Positions 8,547-16,527 of a DNA stretch of 64,000 bases are shown here, one piece after another. The stretch's first letter is position 1; each line of letters begins with the position of its first letter. A program made the translations under genes and the position numbers. Origin of the DNA: JAVVHH01 sp963835135 (GTDB lineage: Bacteria > Pseudomonadota > Alphaproteobacteria > Acetobacterales > Acetobacteraceae); the NCBI GenBank assembly GCA_963835135.1, contig CAWIEF010000006.1, positions 248,001 to 312,000 on the forward strand, given 5' to 3'. The notes beneath the pieces were generated by a model. It had not been told where the DNA came from, did not search any database, and worked only from the letters and a program-made list of their open reading frames with translations.

Positions 8547-9508
8547 TCGGCAAAACCGGGGGGCACGGGCAGGCCGGGCTGGGTCAGCGCCATGGCCTTG
8601 AAGAGACGACCCATGTGGACCGGTTCCGCAAGGCGCTCGGCTGCTGACAGGATGGCTCCGGCGCGGCCGGGCTGCTGCCCCTGGGCGAGGCGGTAGGACC
8701 GCTGGTGCAGGCCGAGCCGGGCGAGGAACATGCCTTGCGGAATGGGGCCATGCACGGCCGCGCCGCGAGCGCGAGCCGTGCGGGCCAGCGGGCCGAAATC
8801 CACATGCGCGGTCAGGTCGGCCTTGCCGGGGTCGGCGAACGGGTTGGCTGGACGAGCGCTGCCGATGGCCTGCAGCGTGTCGCCACCCCCCTCGTCAGCG
8901 CCGTAGTCGAGGAACAGGGCGGCCCCGCCCGACGACGCCAGCCGGGCCGCGACGGCCGACACCAGCGCTTCGCCCGCCTCGCCGATCTCGAGCACCGTCC
9001 CGTCCGCCGCCGACCGGCTCGGCGGCACCGCGTCACGCTCGATGAGGCGGCCGCACTCGACCCAGCGCTCGGTCCATCCCCGGCCGCGGCGAACGAACTG
9101 CCGGATCGGGAGCGCGTCGAGGAACTCGTTGGCCACCAGGATCAGCGGACCCGGCGGAAGGGTGGCGGCGTCGGCATGCCACGTCGCAGCGAGCCGGTCG
9201 GCCTGGAGCGCGCGCAGGCGCTCGGACGTCTCGACCAGGTGCAGCGACAGCGCCGCGGCGAACCCAGGCGAAACCCGGCGTATGGTGCGCAGCGCGTCCT
9301 GCATGAGCGTGCCACGGCCCGGCCCCAACTCGGCTAAGACGACCCCGGCCGGGCTCCCCATGCTCTCCCACACGACGGCCGCCCAGGCCCCGAGCAGTTC
9401 GCCGAACACCTGCGATATCTCCGGCGCCGTCGTGAAGTCGCGAAAGGGGTCGTGGGTCGCGTAATACACGGCATTGCAGCGCGCCATGAACGAGTCCAGC
9501 CGTTCCAT
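8543..9508 (-). CDS. SAM-dependent methyltransferase, MidA/NDUFAF7 (DUF185) family
   Basis: A 321-residue protein of the DUF185 family; the eukaryotic relative NDUFAF7 methylates an arginine in complex I, while bacterial substrates are less certain. Family-typical blocks are YYATHDPFRDFTTAPEISQVFGE at the N-terminus (the bacterial proteins have YY..(D/N)PFG..GDF.TAPE), the SAM-binding LAELGPGRGTLMQD, NEFLDALPIRQFV and a C-terminal GLHQR segment followed by a MGRLFKAMAL block. It lies between lgt (7 bp gap) and pgeF (4 bp overlap), an arrangement often seen in Alphaproteobacteria. Confidence 0.9.
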   Translation of the reverse strand: MERLDSFMARCNAVYYATHDPFRDFTTAPEISQVFGELLGAWAAVVWESMGSPAGVVLAELGPGRGTLMQDALRTIRRVSPGFAAALSLHLVETSERLRALQADRLAATWHADAATLPPGPLILVANEFLDALPIRQFVRRGRGWTERWVECGRLIERDAVPPSRSAADGTVLEIGEAGEALVSAVAARLASSGGAALFLDYGADEGGGDTLQAIGSARPANPFADPGKADLTAHVDFGPLARTARARGAAVHGPIPQGMFLARLGLHQRSYRLAQGQQPGRAGAILSAAERLAEPVHMGRLFKAMALTQPGLPVPPGFAE

Positions 9509-9515
9509 GGCGGCC

Positions 9516-10370
9516 CTAGCGAGTGACCGCCGAGCGGCGACGTTTCACCCGTGACAGGGGGGCTGGCACGTAGGAGGCGTGCGGTCGGGCGCGGACGATG
9601 AGATACATGCCTGCGATGATCATGGGAATGCTGAGCACTTGGCCCATCGTGACGCCGGCCCAGAGGAAGCCCAAGAACGAATCGGGTTCGCGGAACATCT
9701 CGCCGATGATGCGAGCGCAGCCGTAGCCGACCAGGAACACACCCGTCAGCACGCCGAAACGGGCGCGAATGCCGGGCCGGTTGAGCAGGATGAGCATGAT
9801 CGTAAGCAACACAAAGCCCTCCATGAAGGCTTCGTACAGTTGGCTGGGGTGAACGGGCGTCGAGAGCGGGGTGGGTTGCATGGCCCAAGGCAGCCAATCC
9901 GGCGCCTCGCGGCCCCAAAGCTCGCCATTGATGAAGTTGGCGACACGGCCGATGCCGAGCCCCATCGGGACGATCGCCGCAATCCGATCGGCAAAGCCGA
10001 GCAGGGCGATGCCGTTCTTGCGGCAGAACAGCACTAGCGCGATCGTGACACCCAGCGCGCCGCCGTGAAAGCTCATACCACCCTGCCACACTTCGAGAGC
10101 GTCGAGCGGATGCGTGAGGTAGTGCCACGGCTGGTAGAACAGGATGTAGCCAAGCCGGCCGCCGAGCACGACGCCGAGCGTGGCCCAGGTGAGGAAGTCG
10201 TCGACCTGCTGCTCGGTCGCTACCGCCGGCGCCAGCTTGGCGAACCGGCGCACGAACTGCCAGCCGACCACCAGGCTGACGATATAGGCGAGCGCATACC
10301 AGCGAATGGCGAGCGGCCCGATATGGACCAGCACGGGATCGAAGCCGGGGTAGAGCAGGACGGGCATCAT
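9516..10370 (-). CDS. lgt: Prolipoprotein diacylglyceryl transferase
   Basis: Lgt is the inner-membrane enzyme that attaches diacylglycerol from phosphatidylglycerol to the lipobox cysteine of prolipoproteins. The product (284 residues from ATG 10370; 283 from 10367) has several hydrophobic segments and the Lgt signature GRVANFINGELWGR, plus the conserved YSL/HGG region (GGMSFHGGALG) and HPSQLYEAFMEG. The in-frame ATG at 10442 would add a non-homologous, charged 24-residue leader and lies at the divergent promoter region, so it was rejected. First gene of the minus-strand run lgt-midA-pgeF-lipoprotein, divergent from the ubiK-like gene. Confidence 0.96.
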   Translation of the reverse strand: MMPVLLYPGFDPVLVHIGPLAIRWYALAYIVSLVVGWQFVRRFAKLAPAVATEQQVDDFLTWATLGVVLGGRLGYILFYQPWHYLTHPLDALEVWQGGMSFHGGALGVTIALVLFCRKNGIALLGFADRIAAIVPMGLGIGRVANFINGELWGREAPDWLPWAMQPTPLSTPVHPSQLYEAFMEGFVLLTIMLILLNRPGIRARFGVLTGVFLVGYGCARIIGEMFREPDSFLGFLWAGVTMGQVLSIPMIIAGMYLIVRARPHASYVPAPLSRVKRRRSAVTR

Positions 10371-10453
10371 GGGCCTGCGTCTTACAGAATTGCGACGCGG
10401 GCTGACATACCCCTTGGTCCGTTCCCATTTAAAGGACAGCATTGGAGGCTGAG

Positions 10454-10840
10454 ATGACCGATCGACCCAAATTCTTCGACGACTTGGCCGGCGTCGCCGG
10501 TGGCGCGATGTCGGCCTTGGCCGGGCTGCGGGAGGAGGCCGAGGGCACGCTGCGCGCCCGGGTCGAGGATGTGATCCGCAAGCTGGACCTGGTCCGGCGG
10601 GAAGACCTCGAGGCGGTGCAGGAGATGGCGGCCAACGCGCGGTCGGCGCAGGCGGCCATGGAGGCTCGCTTGGCTGCGCTCGAAGCGAAGGTCGTCACGC
10701 TGACGGCTGCGGCAAGCACGGCCGCCAGCGCCACGTCCACGGCGCAGGCGAGCGCGAGCGCGGCGGCCGAGCCGGCGCTGCCTGCGACGCCGGTCGCGCC
10801 GCGGCCTCCGGACGACTCGGCCGAGGGCTCTCCGTCTTAG
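10454..10840 (+). CDS. ubiK: Accessory factor UbiK family protein (BMFP/YqiC)
   Basis: A 128-residue predicted coiled-coil protein of the YqiC/UbiK family; in Enterobacteria UbiK assists ubiquinone biosynthesis by binding UbiJ and lipids. Residues 1-80 show the family pattern: RPKFFDDLAGVAGGAMSALAGLREE followed by a heptad-like helix with REDLEAVQEMAANAR and RLAALEAKV. The C-terminal third is Ala/Pro/Ser-rich and low complexity. The ATG at 10454 is preferred over 10442 because GGAGG lies 5 bases before it. It is divergent from lgt, with about 80 bp between starts. Confidence 0.8.
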   Translation: MTDRPKFFDDLAGVAGGAMSALAGLREEAEGTLRARVEDVIRKLDLVRREDLEAVQEMAANARSAQAAMEARLAALEAKVVTLTAAASTAASATSTAQASASAAAEPALPATPVAPRPPDDSAEGSPS

Positions 10841-10852
10841 CGGCATTAGCCA

Positions 10853-10872
10853 AACGTGACAGGGAACGTGAC
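10853..10872 (+). promoter_or_regulatory. Direct repeat AACGTGAC x2 upstream of the ybjN-like gene
   Basis: Two copies of AACGTGAC (10853-10860 and 10865-10872) are separated by 4 bp, giving a 12-bp period, about 105 bp before the ybjN-like start. Direct repeats of this kind can be operators, but I recognise no regulator. A weak TTGCTG-N17-TTACTG promoter follows. Confidence 0.3.
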
Positions 10873-10977
10873 TTGCTGCGGTAGCGAATGCGCCGTTACT
10901 GTAGGGGTGTGACGATTCGCGGCTGAGGCGGGCGTCGCACGACGGCCCGGCCTGCCTCTTCACCAGGGAGACCTAGC

Positions 10978-11478
10978 ATGTCCGCCTCCACTTACATTGC
11001 CGAGAATGCGGCAAACCCCCTGGATATCGTCGAACAACTCGTCAGCGCGAATGAATGGGCATTCGATCGCCGTACCGAGTCGGAGATGGCGGCCGAAGCT
11101 CCTGGCAAGTGGTGCGACTACGGGCTGCATTTTTGCTGGTCGCAGGAGATCAGCGCGATGCACTTTACCTGTGCGTTCGACCTGAAAGTGCCTGAGAAGC
11201 GGCGCGCCGCCCTCTACGAATTGCTAGCGCTAGCCAACGAGCGGCTGTGGATCGGGCATTTCGGCATGGATAGCGACGACGGCATGCCGCTGTTCCGGCA
11301 TTCGGTGCTGCTGCGCGGCGCACCGGGCGCGAGCGCGGAAAGCCTCGAAGACATGGTCGACATCGCCATCACCGAGTGCGAGCGGTTTTACCCGGCATTC
11401 CAATTCGTGCTCTGGGGCGGCAAGACGCCGTCCGAGGCGTTGCAGGCCGCCATGTTGGAGTGTGTGGGCGAGGCATGA
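10978..11478 (+). CDS. YbjN domain-containing protein
   Basis: A 166-residue protein of the YbjN family (annotated as a putative bacterial sensory transduction regulator; biochemical role not established). The order of elements agrees with the family: NPLDIVEQLVSANEWAFDRR at the N-terminus, a beta segment with WCDYGLHFCWSQE, CAFDLKVPEKRRAALYELLALANE, the WIGHFGMD block, and a C-terminal helix CERFYPAFQFVLWGGKTPSEAL. Two neighbouring cysteines (Cys46 and Cys53) are present in the first sheet. It lies directly upstream of proC and probably shares its transcript. Confidence 0.85.
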   Translation: MSASTYIAENAANPLDIVEQLVSANEWAFDRRTESEMAAEAPGKWCDYGLHFCWSQEISAMHFTCAFDLKVPEKRRAALYELLALANERLWIGHFGMDSDDGMPLFRHSVLLRGAPGASAESLEDMVDIAITECERFYPAFQFVLWGGKTPSEALQAAMLECVGEA

Positions 11479-11488
11479 CGTCATAGGC

Positions 11489-12286
11489 GTGACCGGGCGC
11501 CTGCCTCCGCTGCTGTTGATCGGTGGCGGCAAGATGGGCGGGGCAATGCTGGCGGGCTGGCGCGAGCGTGGGCTGTCCCGCTGCGTGGTCGTCGAGCCGG
11601 CGGGTGCCGTGGCGCCGGGGGACGGCATCGAGATGGTGCGCTCGGCAGAGGCGGTGCCGCCGGATTTCCGTCCGGAGGCGGTCGTGATCGCGGTCAAGCC
11701 GCAGGTCGCCCACGAGGCAGTTCCGCCGGCGGCGCCGATGTTCGGCGATGCGGTGGTGCTGTCGATCATGGCTGGCAAGACCGTGCGGGCGATCGAGGCA
11801 TTGGTCGGGGCGAGGCGGCCGGTGGTGCGTGCGATGCCGAACACGCCCGCGGCGGTGCGGCAGGGCATCACGGTTGCGTTTGCCGGGCCGACGGTCGAGG
11901 TCGGGCAGCGCGACCTGTGCCACGTGTTGCTCGAGGCGATCGGGGCGGTGGACTGGGTCTCGGACGAGGCGTTGATCGACCCGGTGACCGCCGTGTCGGG
12001 CGGCGGACCGGCCTACGTGTTCCTGTTGGCGGAGTTGCTGGAGCAGGCGGCCATGGAGCAGGGGATTCCGGCGCCGCTCGCCCGCCGCTTGGCCCGGATC
12101 ACGATCAGCGGCTCCGGCGCGCTGTTGGCGGCCAGCGAGCAGGACGCAGCGGACTTGCGGATCGCTGTTACGAGCCCAGGTGGCACGACGCAGCGGGCGC
12201 TCGCGGTCCTGATGGCGGAGTGGCCGCAGGCCGTGTCGCGCGCCATCGAGGCGGCGACGACCCGGTCTCGCGAACTGGGTGCCTGA
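11489..12286 (+). CDS. proC: Pyrroline-5-carboxylate reductase
   Basis: ProC reduces delta1-pyrroline-5-carboxylate to L-proline with NAD(P)H, the last step of proline synthesis in the cytosol. Visible are the N-terminal Rossmann motif LLIGGGKMGGAML, VIAVKPQ, the substrate-binding RAMPNTPAAVRQGIT, and the family signature VSGGGPAYVFLLAELLEQAA; the SPGGTTQRAL block near the C-terminus is also conserved. The GTG at 11489 is chosen because it begins just before the Rossmann strand; another GTG at 11462 would overlap the ybjN-like gene. Length is 265 residues, normal for ProC. Confidence 0.94.
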   Translation: MTGRLPPLLLIGGGKMGGAMLAGWRERGLSRCVVVEPAGAVAPGDGIEMVRSAEAVPPDFRPEAVVIAVKPQVAHEAVPPAAPMFGDAVVLSIMAGKTVRAIEALVGARRPVVRAMPNTPAAVRQGITVAFAGPTVEVGQRDLCHVLLEAIGAVDWVSDEALIDPVTAVSGGGPAYVFLLAELLEQAAMEQGIPAPLARRLARITISGSGALLAASEQDAADLRIAVTSPGGTTQRALAVLMAEWPQAVSRAIEAATTRSRELGA

Positions 12287-12298
12287 AGGAGACCAAGA

Positions 12299-12967
12299 AT
12301 GGACGATGCCGCGTTCGACCAGGCCGTCATCGGCGCCGTCTTTTCCCAGGCGGCGCTGCGGGGATGGCAAGAGGTGAGCTTGGTCGAGGCGGCGCAGGAC
12401 GCCGGGCTGGACCTTGCGCGCCTGCGCCGCCGTTTTCCGAGCCGCGGCGCCGTGTTGATGCGGTTCGGCGCGGAGGCTGACGCGAGAGCGCTGTCCGGAG
12501 TGCCGAGCGGGACGCCGCGCGAGCGGCTCTTCGACATCGTGATGAACCGGTTCGAGGCGTTGCAGGCGAATCGCGATGGCGTGCGCGCGCTGCTCAGCGC
12601 GCTGCGTACGGATCCGGCGACGTCGATGCTGCTCTACGCGGCAACGCTGCGGAGCATGAGATGGCTGCTCGAAGGGGCCGGGGTGCCGGCGAGCGGCATC
12701 AGCGGCGGCCTGCGGGTCCATGGCCTGTTGGCGCTGTGGCTGTATGCGCTCCGTGCGTGGGAACAGGATGACAGCGCTGACCTGTCGAGCACGATGGCGG
12801 CGGTTGATCGCGGCCTGGACCGGGCTATGCAGGCCGAGCAGAGCCTACCGGGACGGATGCCGGACATGCCCGATGCTGCGGTCGACCCGGTGGGCACCAC
12901 GGAGCCCGAACCTGATCCGGCGCCCATGATCGGCGATTTTCCGGAGCCACCTGCAACCGTTGTCTGA
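12299..12967 (+). CDS. TetR-fold protein (TetR regulator or COQ9-like)
   Basis: A 222-residue all-helical protein. The N-terminal 55 residues have TetR-type helix-turn-helix character: ALRGWQEVSLVEAAQDAGLD followed by a recognition-helix-like LARLRRRFPSRGAVLMRF. The middle is helical with FDIVMNRFEALQANRDGVRALLSALRTDP and a WLYALRAWEQD segment, a pattern also seen in COQ9, the ubiquinone-biosynthesis protein that shares the TetR fold. The last 40 residues are Pro/Asp/Glu-rich and probably disordered. I cannot decide between regulator and COQ9-like lipid binder; a UbiK-like gene lies 1.5 kb upstream. It follows proC by 12 bp with an AGGAGA ribosome site. Confidence 0.72.
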   Translation: MDDAAFDQAVIGAVFSQAALRGWQEVSLVEAAQDAGLDLARLRRRFPSRGAVLMRFGAEADARALSGVPSGTPRERLFDIVMNRFEALQANRDGVRALLSALRTDPATSMLLYAATLRSMRWLLEGAGVPASGISGGLRVHGLLALWLYALRAWEQDDSADLSSTMAAVDRGLDRAMQAEQSLPGRMPDMPDAAVDPVGTTEPEPDPAPMIGDFPEPPATVV

Positions 12968-13030
12968 CTCGCGGACTGCGGATAATGCCGCTATAGGCAG
13001 CGCAGAATCCGGGACCAGAAAGGTGTCATC

Positions 13031-13672
13031 ATGGCTGATACGAACGAGAACGCCGGCGACGCGGTCAACAAGGTGACCGACCAGACCACGCAAGGCATGC
13101 AGCGTGGCACGGAGGTGGTGCAAGACATGACGCGCAAGGCGCAGGAAGCTGGCAAGCAAGCCAGTCAGAAGGCAATGGAGGCGGGACGTCAGACAATGGA
13201 TCAGTTCAACCGGGCCACTCAGGACGTCACCAAGCGGACGGCCGATGCTGGAATGGCGGGCATGGCGGAGTTCACGCGCATGTTCGGCGAAATGAAATTC
13301 CCGATGATGCCCGACATGGAAGTGTTCCTGTCCGCGCATCGGCGCAATATGGAGACATTGTCGGCGGCCAACCGTGTCGCCCTCGAGGGTGCGCAGACCG
13401 TGGCCAAAAGGCACATGGAAATCGTCCAGCAGACCATGCAGGAGATGACCGACACGATCCGCGAACTCAGCTCGTCCGAAAGTCCGCAGGCCCGCGCGAG
13501 CCGGCAGGCGGAGCTGGTCAAGCAGGCCTATGAGCGGGCGGTGGCGCATATGCGCGAGTTGGCCGACCTCATACAGCGGTCCAACGGCGAGGCGCTGAGC
13601 ATGCTGAACCAGCGCTTCACCGAGGCGATGGACGAGGTCAAGGCCATGGCGCAGAAAGCCGGCCAGAAGTAA
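13031..13672 (+). CDS. Phasin family protein
   Basis: A 213-residue, strongly helical protein of the phasin 2 type that coats polyhydroxyalkanoate granules. The N-terminal ~80 residues are a Gln/Lys/Ala-rich amphipathic stretch (repeated KAxEAGxQ patterns); the phasin domain follows with FGEMKFPMMPDMEVFLSAHRRN, NMETLSAANRVALEGAQ and ERAVAHMRELADLIQRSNGEA. No signal peptide or membrane segment. The 3-hydroxybutyrate dehydrogenase gene at 60.8 kb is consistent with PHB metabolism in this organism, but no synthase is in the window. Confidence 0.9.
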   Translation: MADTNENAGDAVNKVTDQTTQGMQRGTEVVQDMTRKAQEAGKQASQKAMEAGRQTMDQFNRATQDVTKRTADAGMAGMAEFTRMFGEMKFPMMPDMEVFLSAHRRNMETLSAANRVALEGAQTVAKRHMEIVQQTMQEMTDTIRELSSSESPQARASRQAELVKQAYERAVAHMRELADLIQRSNGEALSMLNQRFTEAMDEVKAMAQKAGQK

Positions 13673-13696
13673 GGGCGGACCCAGCCTGACGACAAC

Positions 13697-13723
13697 GGCC
13701 CTGGCGTGATGGACGCCGGGGCC
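13697..13723 (+). terminator. Hairpin downstream of the phasin gene
   Basis: An 11-bp inverted repeat (13697-13707 and 13713-13723, one G-T pair) with a 5-base loop lies 25 bp after the phasin stop. It is GC-rich and lacks a T run, so it may be a weak or factor-assisted terminator. Confidence 0.45.
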
Positions 13724-13740
13724 GGGTCGGTCAGCCCTAC

Positions 13741-14676
13741 TTGAAGTTATACGATCCCGCGGGGATGGCGGCGGCGTTGCCGTTCGGCGATCTTGTCGAC
13801 GCTTTGCATGATGCGTTCGCCGTGCCGGCCGAAACCCCGCTCCGACATCATCATGCACTGAACGACGGCGCGATGCTGCTGCTCATGCCGTCGTGGCAGG
13901 GGCGCTATGTCGGCGTGAAGATCGTGACGGTGCACCCCCGCAACGCGGCCCGCGGGTTACCTGCGGTGCACGCGACCTACGTGCTGTCAGATCTTGAAAC
14001 AGGAGCGCCGGTCGCGTTGCTGGACGGCGACGTGCTGACGGCGCGGCGGACCGCGGCAGCGTCGGCGCTGGCAGCGCGATTTCTCGTCCGGGCGGATGCC
14101 GCGCGGCTGCTCGTGGTCGGCGCCGGCCGGGTCGCGAGCCTGTTGGCGCAAGCCCATGCCGCGACATGGGCGGTCGGCAGCGTCGAGATCTGGAACCGAA
14201 CGTCAGAGCGGAGTGAGCGTCTGGCCGAGGCATTGCGCCGATCGGGCATGCAGGCCCGGCGGGTCGACGATCTTCGCGGGGCGGTGGAGCGGGCTGATGT
14301 GGTGAGTTGCGCCACGCTCGCCGCAACGCCACTCATCGAGGGAGGCTGGCTGCGGCCAGGCACCCATGTCGACTTGGTCGGCGCCTACACGCCAGCCATG
14401 CGCGAAGCAGATGCAGCGGCGCTGGATCGGGCATCGGTGTTCGCCGACACGGAGGCGGCGCTGTCGGAATGTGGGGAATTAGCGGGCTGGACCAGAAACC
14501 GACTGACTGGGACGCTGGTCGAGCTATGCCGCGGCGAGGTGCCTGGGCGGCGATCGGCGACGGAGATCACGCTGTTCAAATCCGTCGGCACCGGCCTGGA
14601 AGATCTCGCCGCAGCGACCCTCGCGGTGTCGGGCAAGATCGGCGCGGCAGGGCCAGGCTCCGCCGCGCCGGGTTGA
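13741..14676 (+). CDS. Ornithine cyclodeaminase/mu-crystallin family protein
   Basis: A 311-residue cytosolic NAD(P)-dependent enzyme of the ornithine cyclodeaminase/mu-crystallin family. The conserved order is seen: substrate-side block VGVKIVTVHPRNAARGLPAVHATYVL, LDGDVLTARRTAAASALAA, the Rossmann motif LVVGAGRVASLLAQAH, then GTHVDLVGAYTPAMREAD and EITLFKSVGTGLEDLAAA. The conserved Lys and Arg for substrate binding are in VKIV and ARRTAA. Members also include alanine dehydrogenases and imine reductases, so the substrate is uncertain. Start is TTG at 13741; no better start codon precedes the family N-terminus. Confidence 0.88.
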   Translation: MKLYDPAGMAAALPFGDLVDALHDAFAVPAETPLRHHHALNDGAMLLLMPSWQGRYVGVKIVTVHPRNAARGLPAVHATYVLSDLETGAPVALLDGDVLTARRTAAASALAARFLVRADAARLLVVGAGRVASLLAQAHAATWAVGSVEIWNRTSERSERLAEALRRSGMQARRVDDLRGAVERADVVSCATLAATPLIEGGWLRPGTHVDLVGAYTPAMREADAAALDRASVFADTEAALSECGELAGWTRNRLTGTLVELCRGEVPGRRSATEITLFKSVGTGLEDLAAATLAVSGKIGAAGPGSAAPG

Positions 14677-14910
14677 TCAATAAGCGGTGGTGCCGACCTT
14701 GCCGGTGTTGGTCGTTACGGGCGCGCTGACGGCGGCTCCCTGAGGCAAGCTGTTCGGGGCTTGCGGCATCTGTGACGAGGCAGAGGGGGCGGTCGAGGCG
14801 GCGCCCATCGGGCTGGCACCCGTCGCACTCGTGCCGGTGTAGCCGGGGGAACAGGCCGCGACGCTGAGAAGAAGGACTGAACCGGTTGCGATGAAAGCGA
14901 GACGCATCAT
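14677..14910 (-). CDS. Small lipoprotein of unknown function
   Basis: A 77-residue protein with a signal peptide ending in a lipobox (LLLSVAAC), so Cys20 should be lipidated. The mature part is rich in Ser, Thr, Ala, Pro and Gly with no recognisable domain. ATG codons at 14910 and 14907 are both possible. It lies 118 bp downstream of puhB on the same strand and its stop abuts the convergent cyclodeaminase-family gene. Whether it belongs to the reaction-centre transcript is unclear; the gap holds no strong terminator that I can see. Confidence 0.65.
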   Translation of the reverse strand: MMRLAFIATGSVLLLSVAACSPGYTGTSATGASPMGAASTAPSASSQMPQAPNSLPQGAAVSAPVTTNTGKVGTTAY

Positions 14911-15028
14911 TATACCTTTCGGATGAGAGCGAAATACCGCTCAGCCAAGCGTGCCAAACGTGGTCGAACAACGTCGTTTGAAACTGTAAGTTTCTCGGCG
15001 TTCAACATTTCGACAGAACACTGTTTCC

Positions 15029-15718
15029 CTAGGGGATGGGCTTACCCAACTTGGCGAGCGCGGCAACGTTCCGGCTGAGCATGGACGCCACGTAGCCGGC
15101 GACCGGCACGTCCCGCAGCATCGGTTCGGGAGCCCTGACGTGCCACGGGCGGGCGAAGGGCCACAGCTTCAGGAACACCAGCTTGGAGCCGGCGCGCGGT
15201 TTGAGGGTCACGTCGCCAGTGCCATCGGCTCGCACCCGAACCGCGACGGCCGCGATCTGCGGCAGGGGAATGCTGATTGTTTTGGGCAACGCGAGACCGC
15301 ACTGCATGATGACGCGGTGGGTGGTGACGGTGTAGCGCGTCGTCCTAGCGCTGCACCAGGCGAGGATGGCGAAGATCGCCAGCGCGCCGAAGGTGGTCAT
15401 CAGGCCGGGGATCGTGGCCTGCAGCGCGGGCCACAGCGTCAGCCCATGCATCTTGGCCTGCACGAGGTCGGCCAAGGTCAGCAACACGCCGTACGCGCCG
15501 ACCATTCGGATGTGATAGAGCCGGACCACCATGGATCCGAAGGTCGGGCCGCCCTCCCACAGGATGCGCTCGACGGGAGCGAGTTGGACCGGGCCGGGGG
15601 CGGACCAGGGCCACGGTGAGGCGGTCCTCGGCCGCGGCGGCGCGGTGCCGCGGCCGGGCATGTCGATCAGGCGGGCTTCACGCGCCTGAATGACGGTTTC
15701 AGCGACCGAGGCGCTCAT
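15029..15718 (-). CDS. puhB: Photosynthetic complex assembly protein PuhB
   Basis: PuhB is an inner-membrane protein needed for efficient assembly of the reaction centre in purple bacteria. The 229-residue product has the PuhB layout: a cytoplasmic N-terminus, a conserved ILWEGGPTFGSMVVRLYHIR segment, membrane segments around GVLLTLADLV and FGALAIFAILAWCS, and a PH-like domain (RYTVTTHRVIMQCG, ISIPLPQIAAVAV, KLVFLKLWPFARPW). It overlaps puhA by 4 bp and is the last gene of the pufLMC-puhAB operon. Usually puhB is in a separate puh operon with puhC, puhE and others, which are absent here. Confidence 0.88.
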   Translation of the reverse strand: MSASVAETVIQAREARLIDMPGRGTAPPRPRTASPWPWSAPGPVQLAPVERILWEGGPTFGSMVVRLYHIRMVGAYGVLLTLADLVQAKMHGLTLWPALQATIPGLMTTFGALAIFAILAWCSARTTRYTVTTHRVIMQCGLALPKTISIPLPQIAAVAVRVRADGTGDVTLKPRAGSKLVFLKLWPFARPWHVRAPEPMLRDVPVAGYVASMLSRNVAALAKLGKPIP

Positions 15719-16527
15719 CCGGGATACCTCGGCACCAGCGACTCACCGGGTGCGAGCGGAACGCTCCCGCCGGCATGGCCGCGTCCATACATGTGGGCCG
15801 CACTGAAATAGGCGTTCACCTGATCCTCCTCGCGCGCGGTGATGACATCCGGGTTGGCCAAGCGCGGCGCGAGCCGGACGTGGCCCGCCAGCATCGCGTC
15901 GATCAGCACGACCCGGCGCTTCTCGCGGATGTTGGTGCGGAACAACGGCACGATCACGTGCGGCGCGCCCGGGTCGCCGTCCAGCTCGACTTCGAGATAG
16001 CGTAGGATCTTGACCCCTCGGTCGACCCACAAGTCGGTGACGGTGCCGACCTCTGTCTTGCCGGCATCGAGCACGCGCATCCCGCGCGGGTCCGTATCAC
16101 CCCGCATCACGTCCCAGCCCTGGGCGACGCGCATCGGCTGCACCTGCGGGGTGCCCTCGGAGAGCAGCGGTTCGGCCTTGCGCATCGGATAAGCGCCGGG
16201 TCCGACTTCGGCCAGCATGGCATCCCCGATGGGGATCAGCGGCGAACCGAAGTAGTTCTCCGCCGGCAGGGCGCGGGTGGCAGATGGCTCGAAGCGGTGC
16301 GGCATGGTCGTCGTGCCGCCTTCCATGAGGAGATAGACCTTCGTCGGCGGCACCGGCGGGAAGCCTTCGATCGGCACGGTGCGGGGCGTGACGTCCCAGA
16401 GCGGGTAGCCTTCCCGCTTATCCTCGCGACGCAAGTAATAGATCAGCGCGGCGAACAGCAGGAAGAAGATGGCGACCAGGATCTGGGTGGCGTCGAGCTG
16501 GCTGGTGAATGCGCCGGGAACCATCAC
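15715..16527 (-). CDS. puhA: Photosynthetic reaction centre H subunit
   Basis: PuhA caps the cytoplasmic face of the type II reaction centre and helps deliver protons to quinone QB. The 270-residue length is normal. Seen are a short periplasmic N-terminus, a single membrane helix (about residues 15-31, QILVAIFFLLFAALIYYLR), the H-subunit signature EDKREGYPL, and the cytoplasmic beta-barrel (PRAC-type) domain with GTVTDLWVDRGVKILRYLEVEL and VPLFRTNIREKRRVVLI. It overlaps pufC and puhB by 4 bp each. Direct linkage to pufLMC is unusual: in most purple bacteria puh and puf form separate operons. Confidence 0.95.
   Translation of the reverse strand: MMVPGAFTSQLDATQILVAIFFLLFAALIYYLRREDKREGYPLWDVTPRTVPIEGFPPVPPTKVYLLMEGGTTTMPHRFEPSATRALPAENYFGSPLIPIGDAMLAEVGPGAYPMRKAEPLLSEGTPQVQPMRVAQGWDVMRGDTDPRGMRVLDAGKTEVGTVTDLWVDRGVKILRYLEVELDGDPGAPHVIVPLFRTNIREKRRVVLIDAMLAGHVRLAPRLANPDVITAREEDQVNAYFSAAHMYGRGHAGGSVPLAPGESLVPRYPG

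Noticed and set aside
14911..15028. A further puh or antenna gene downstream of puhB
   Set aside because: The 118 bp gap has no frame of suitable length; the following small gene encodes a Ser/Thr-rich lipoprotein, not an antenna polypeptide.
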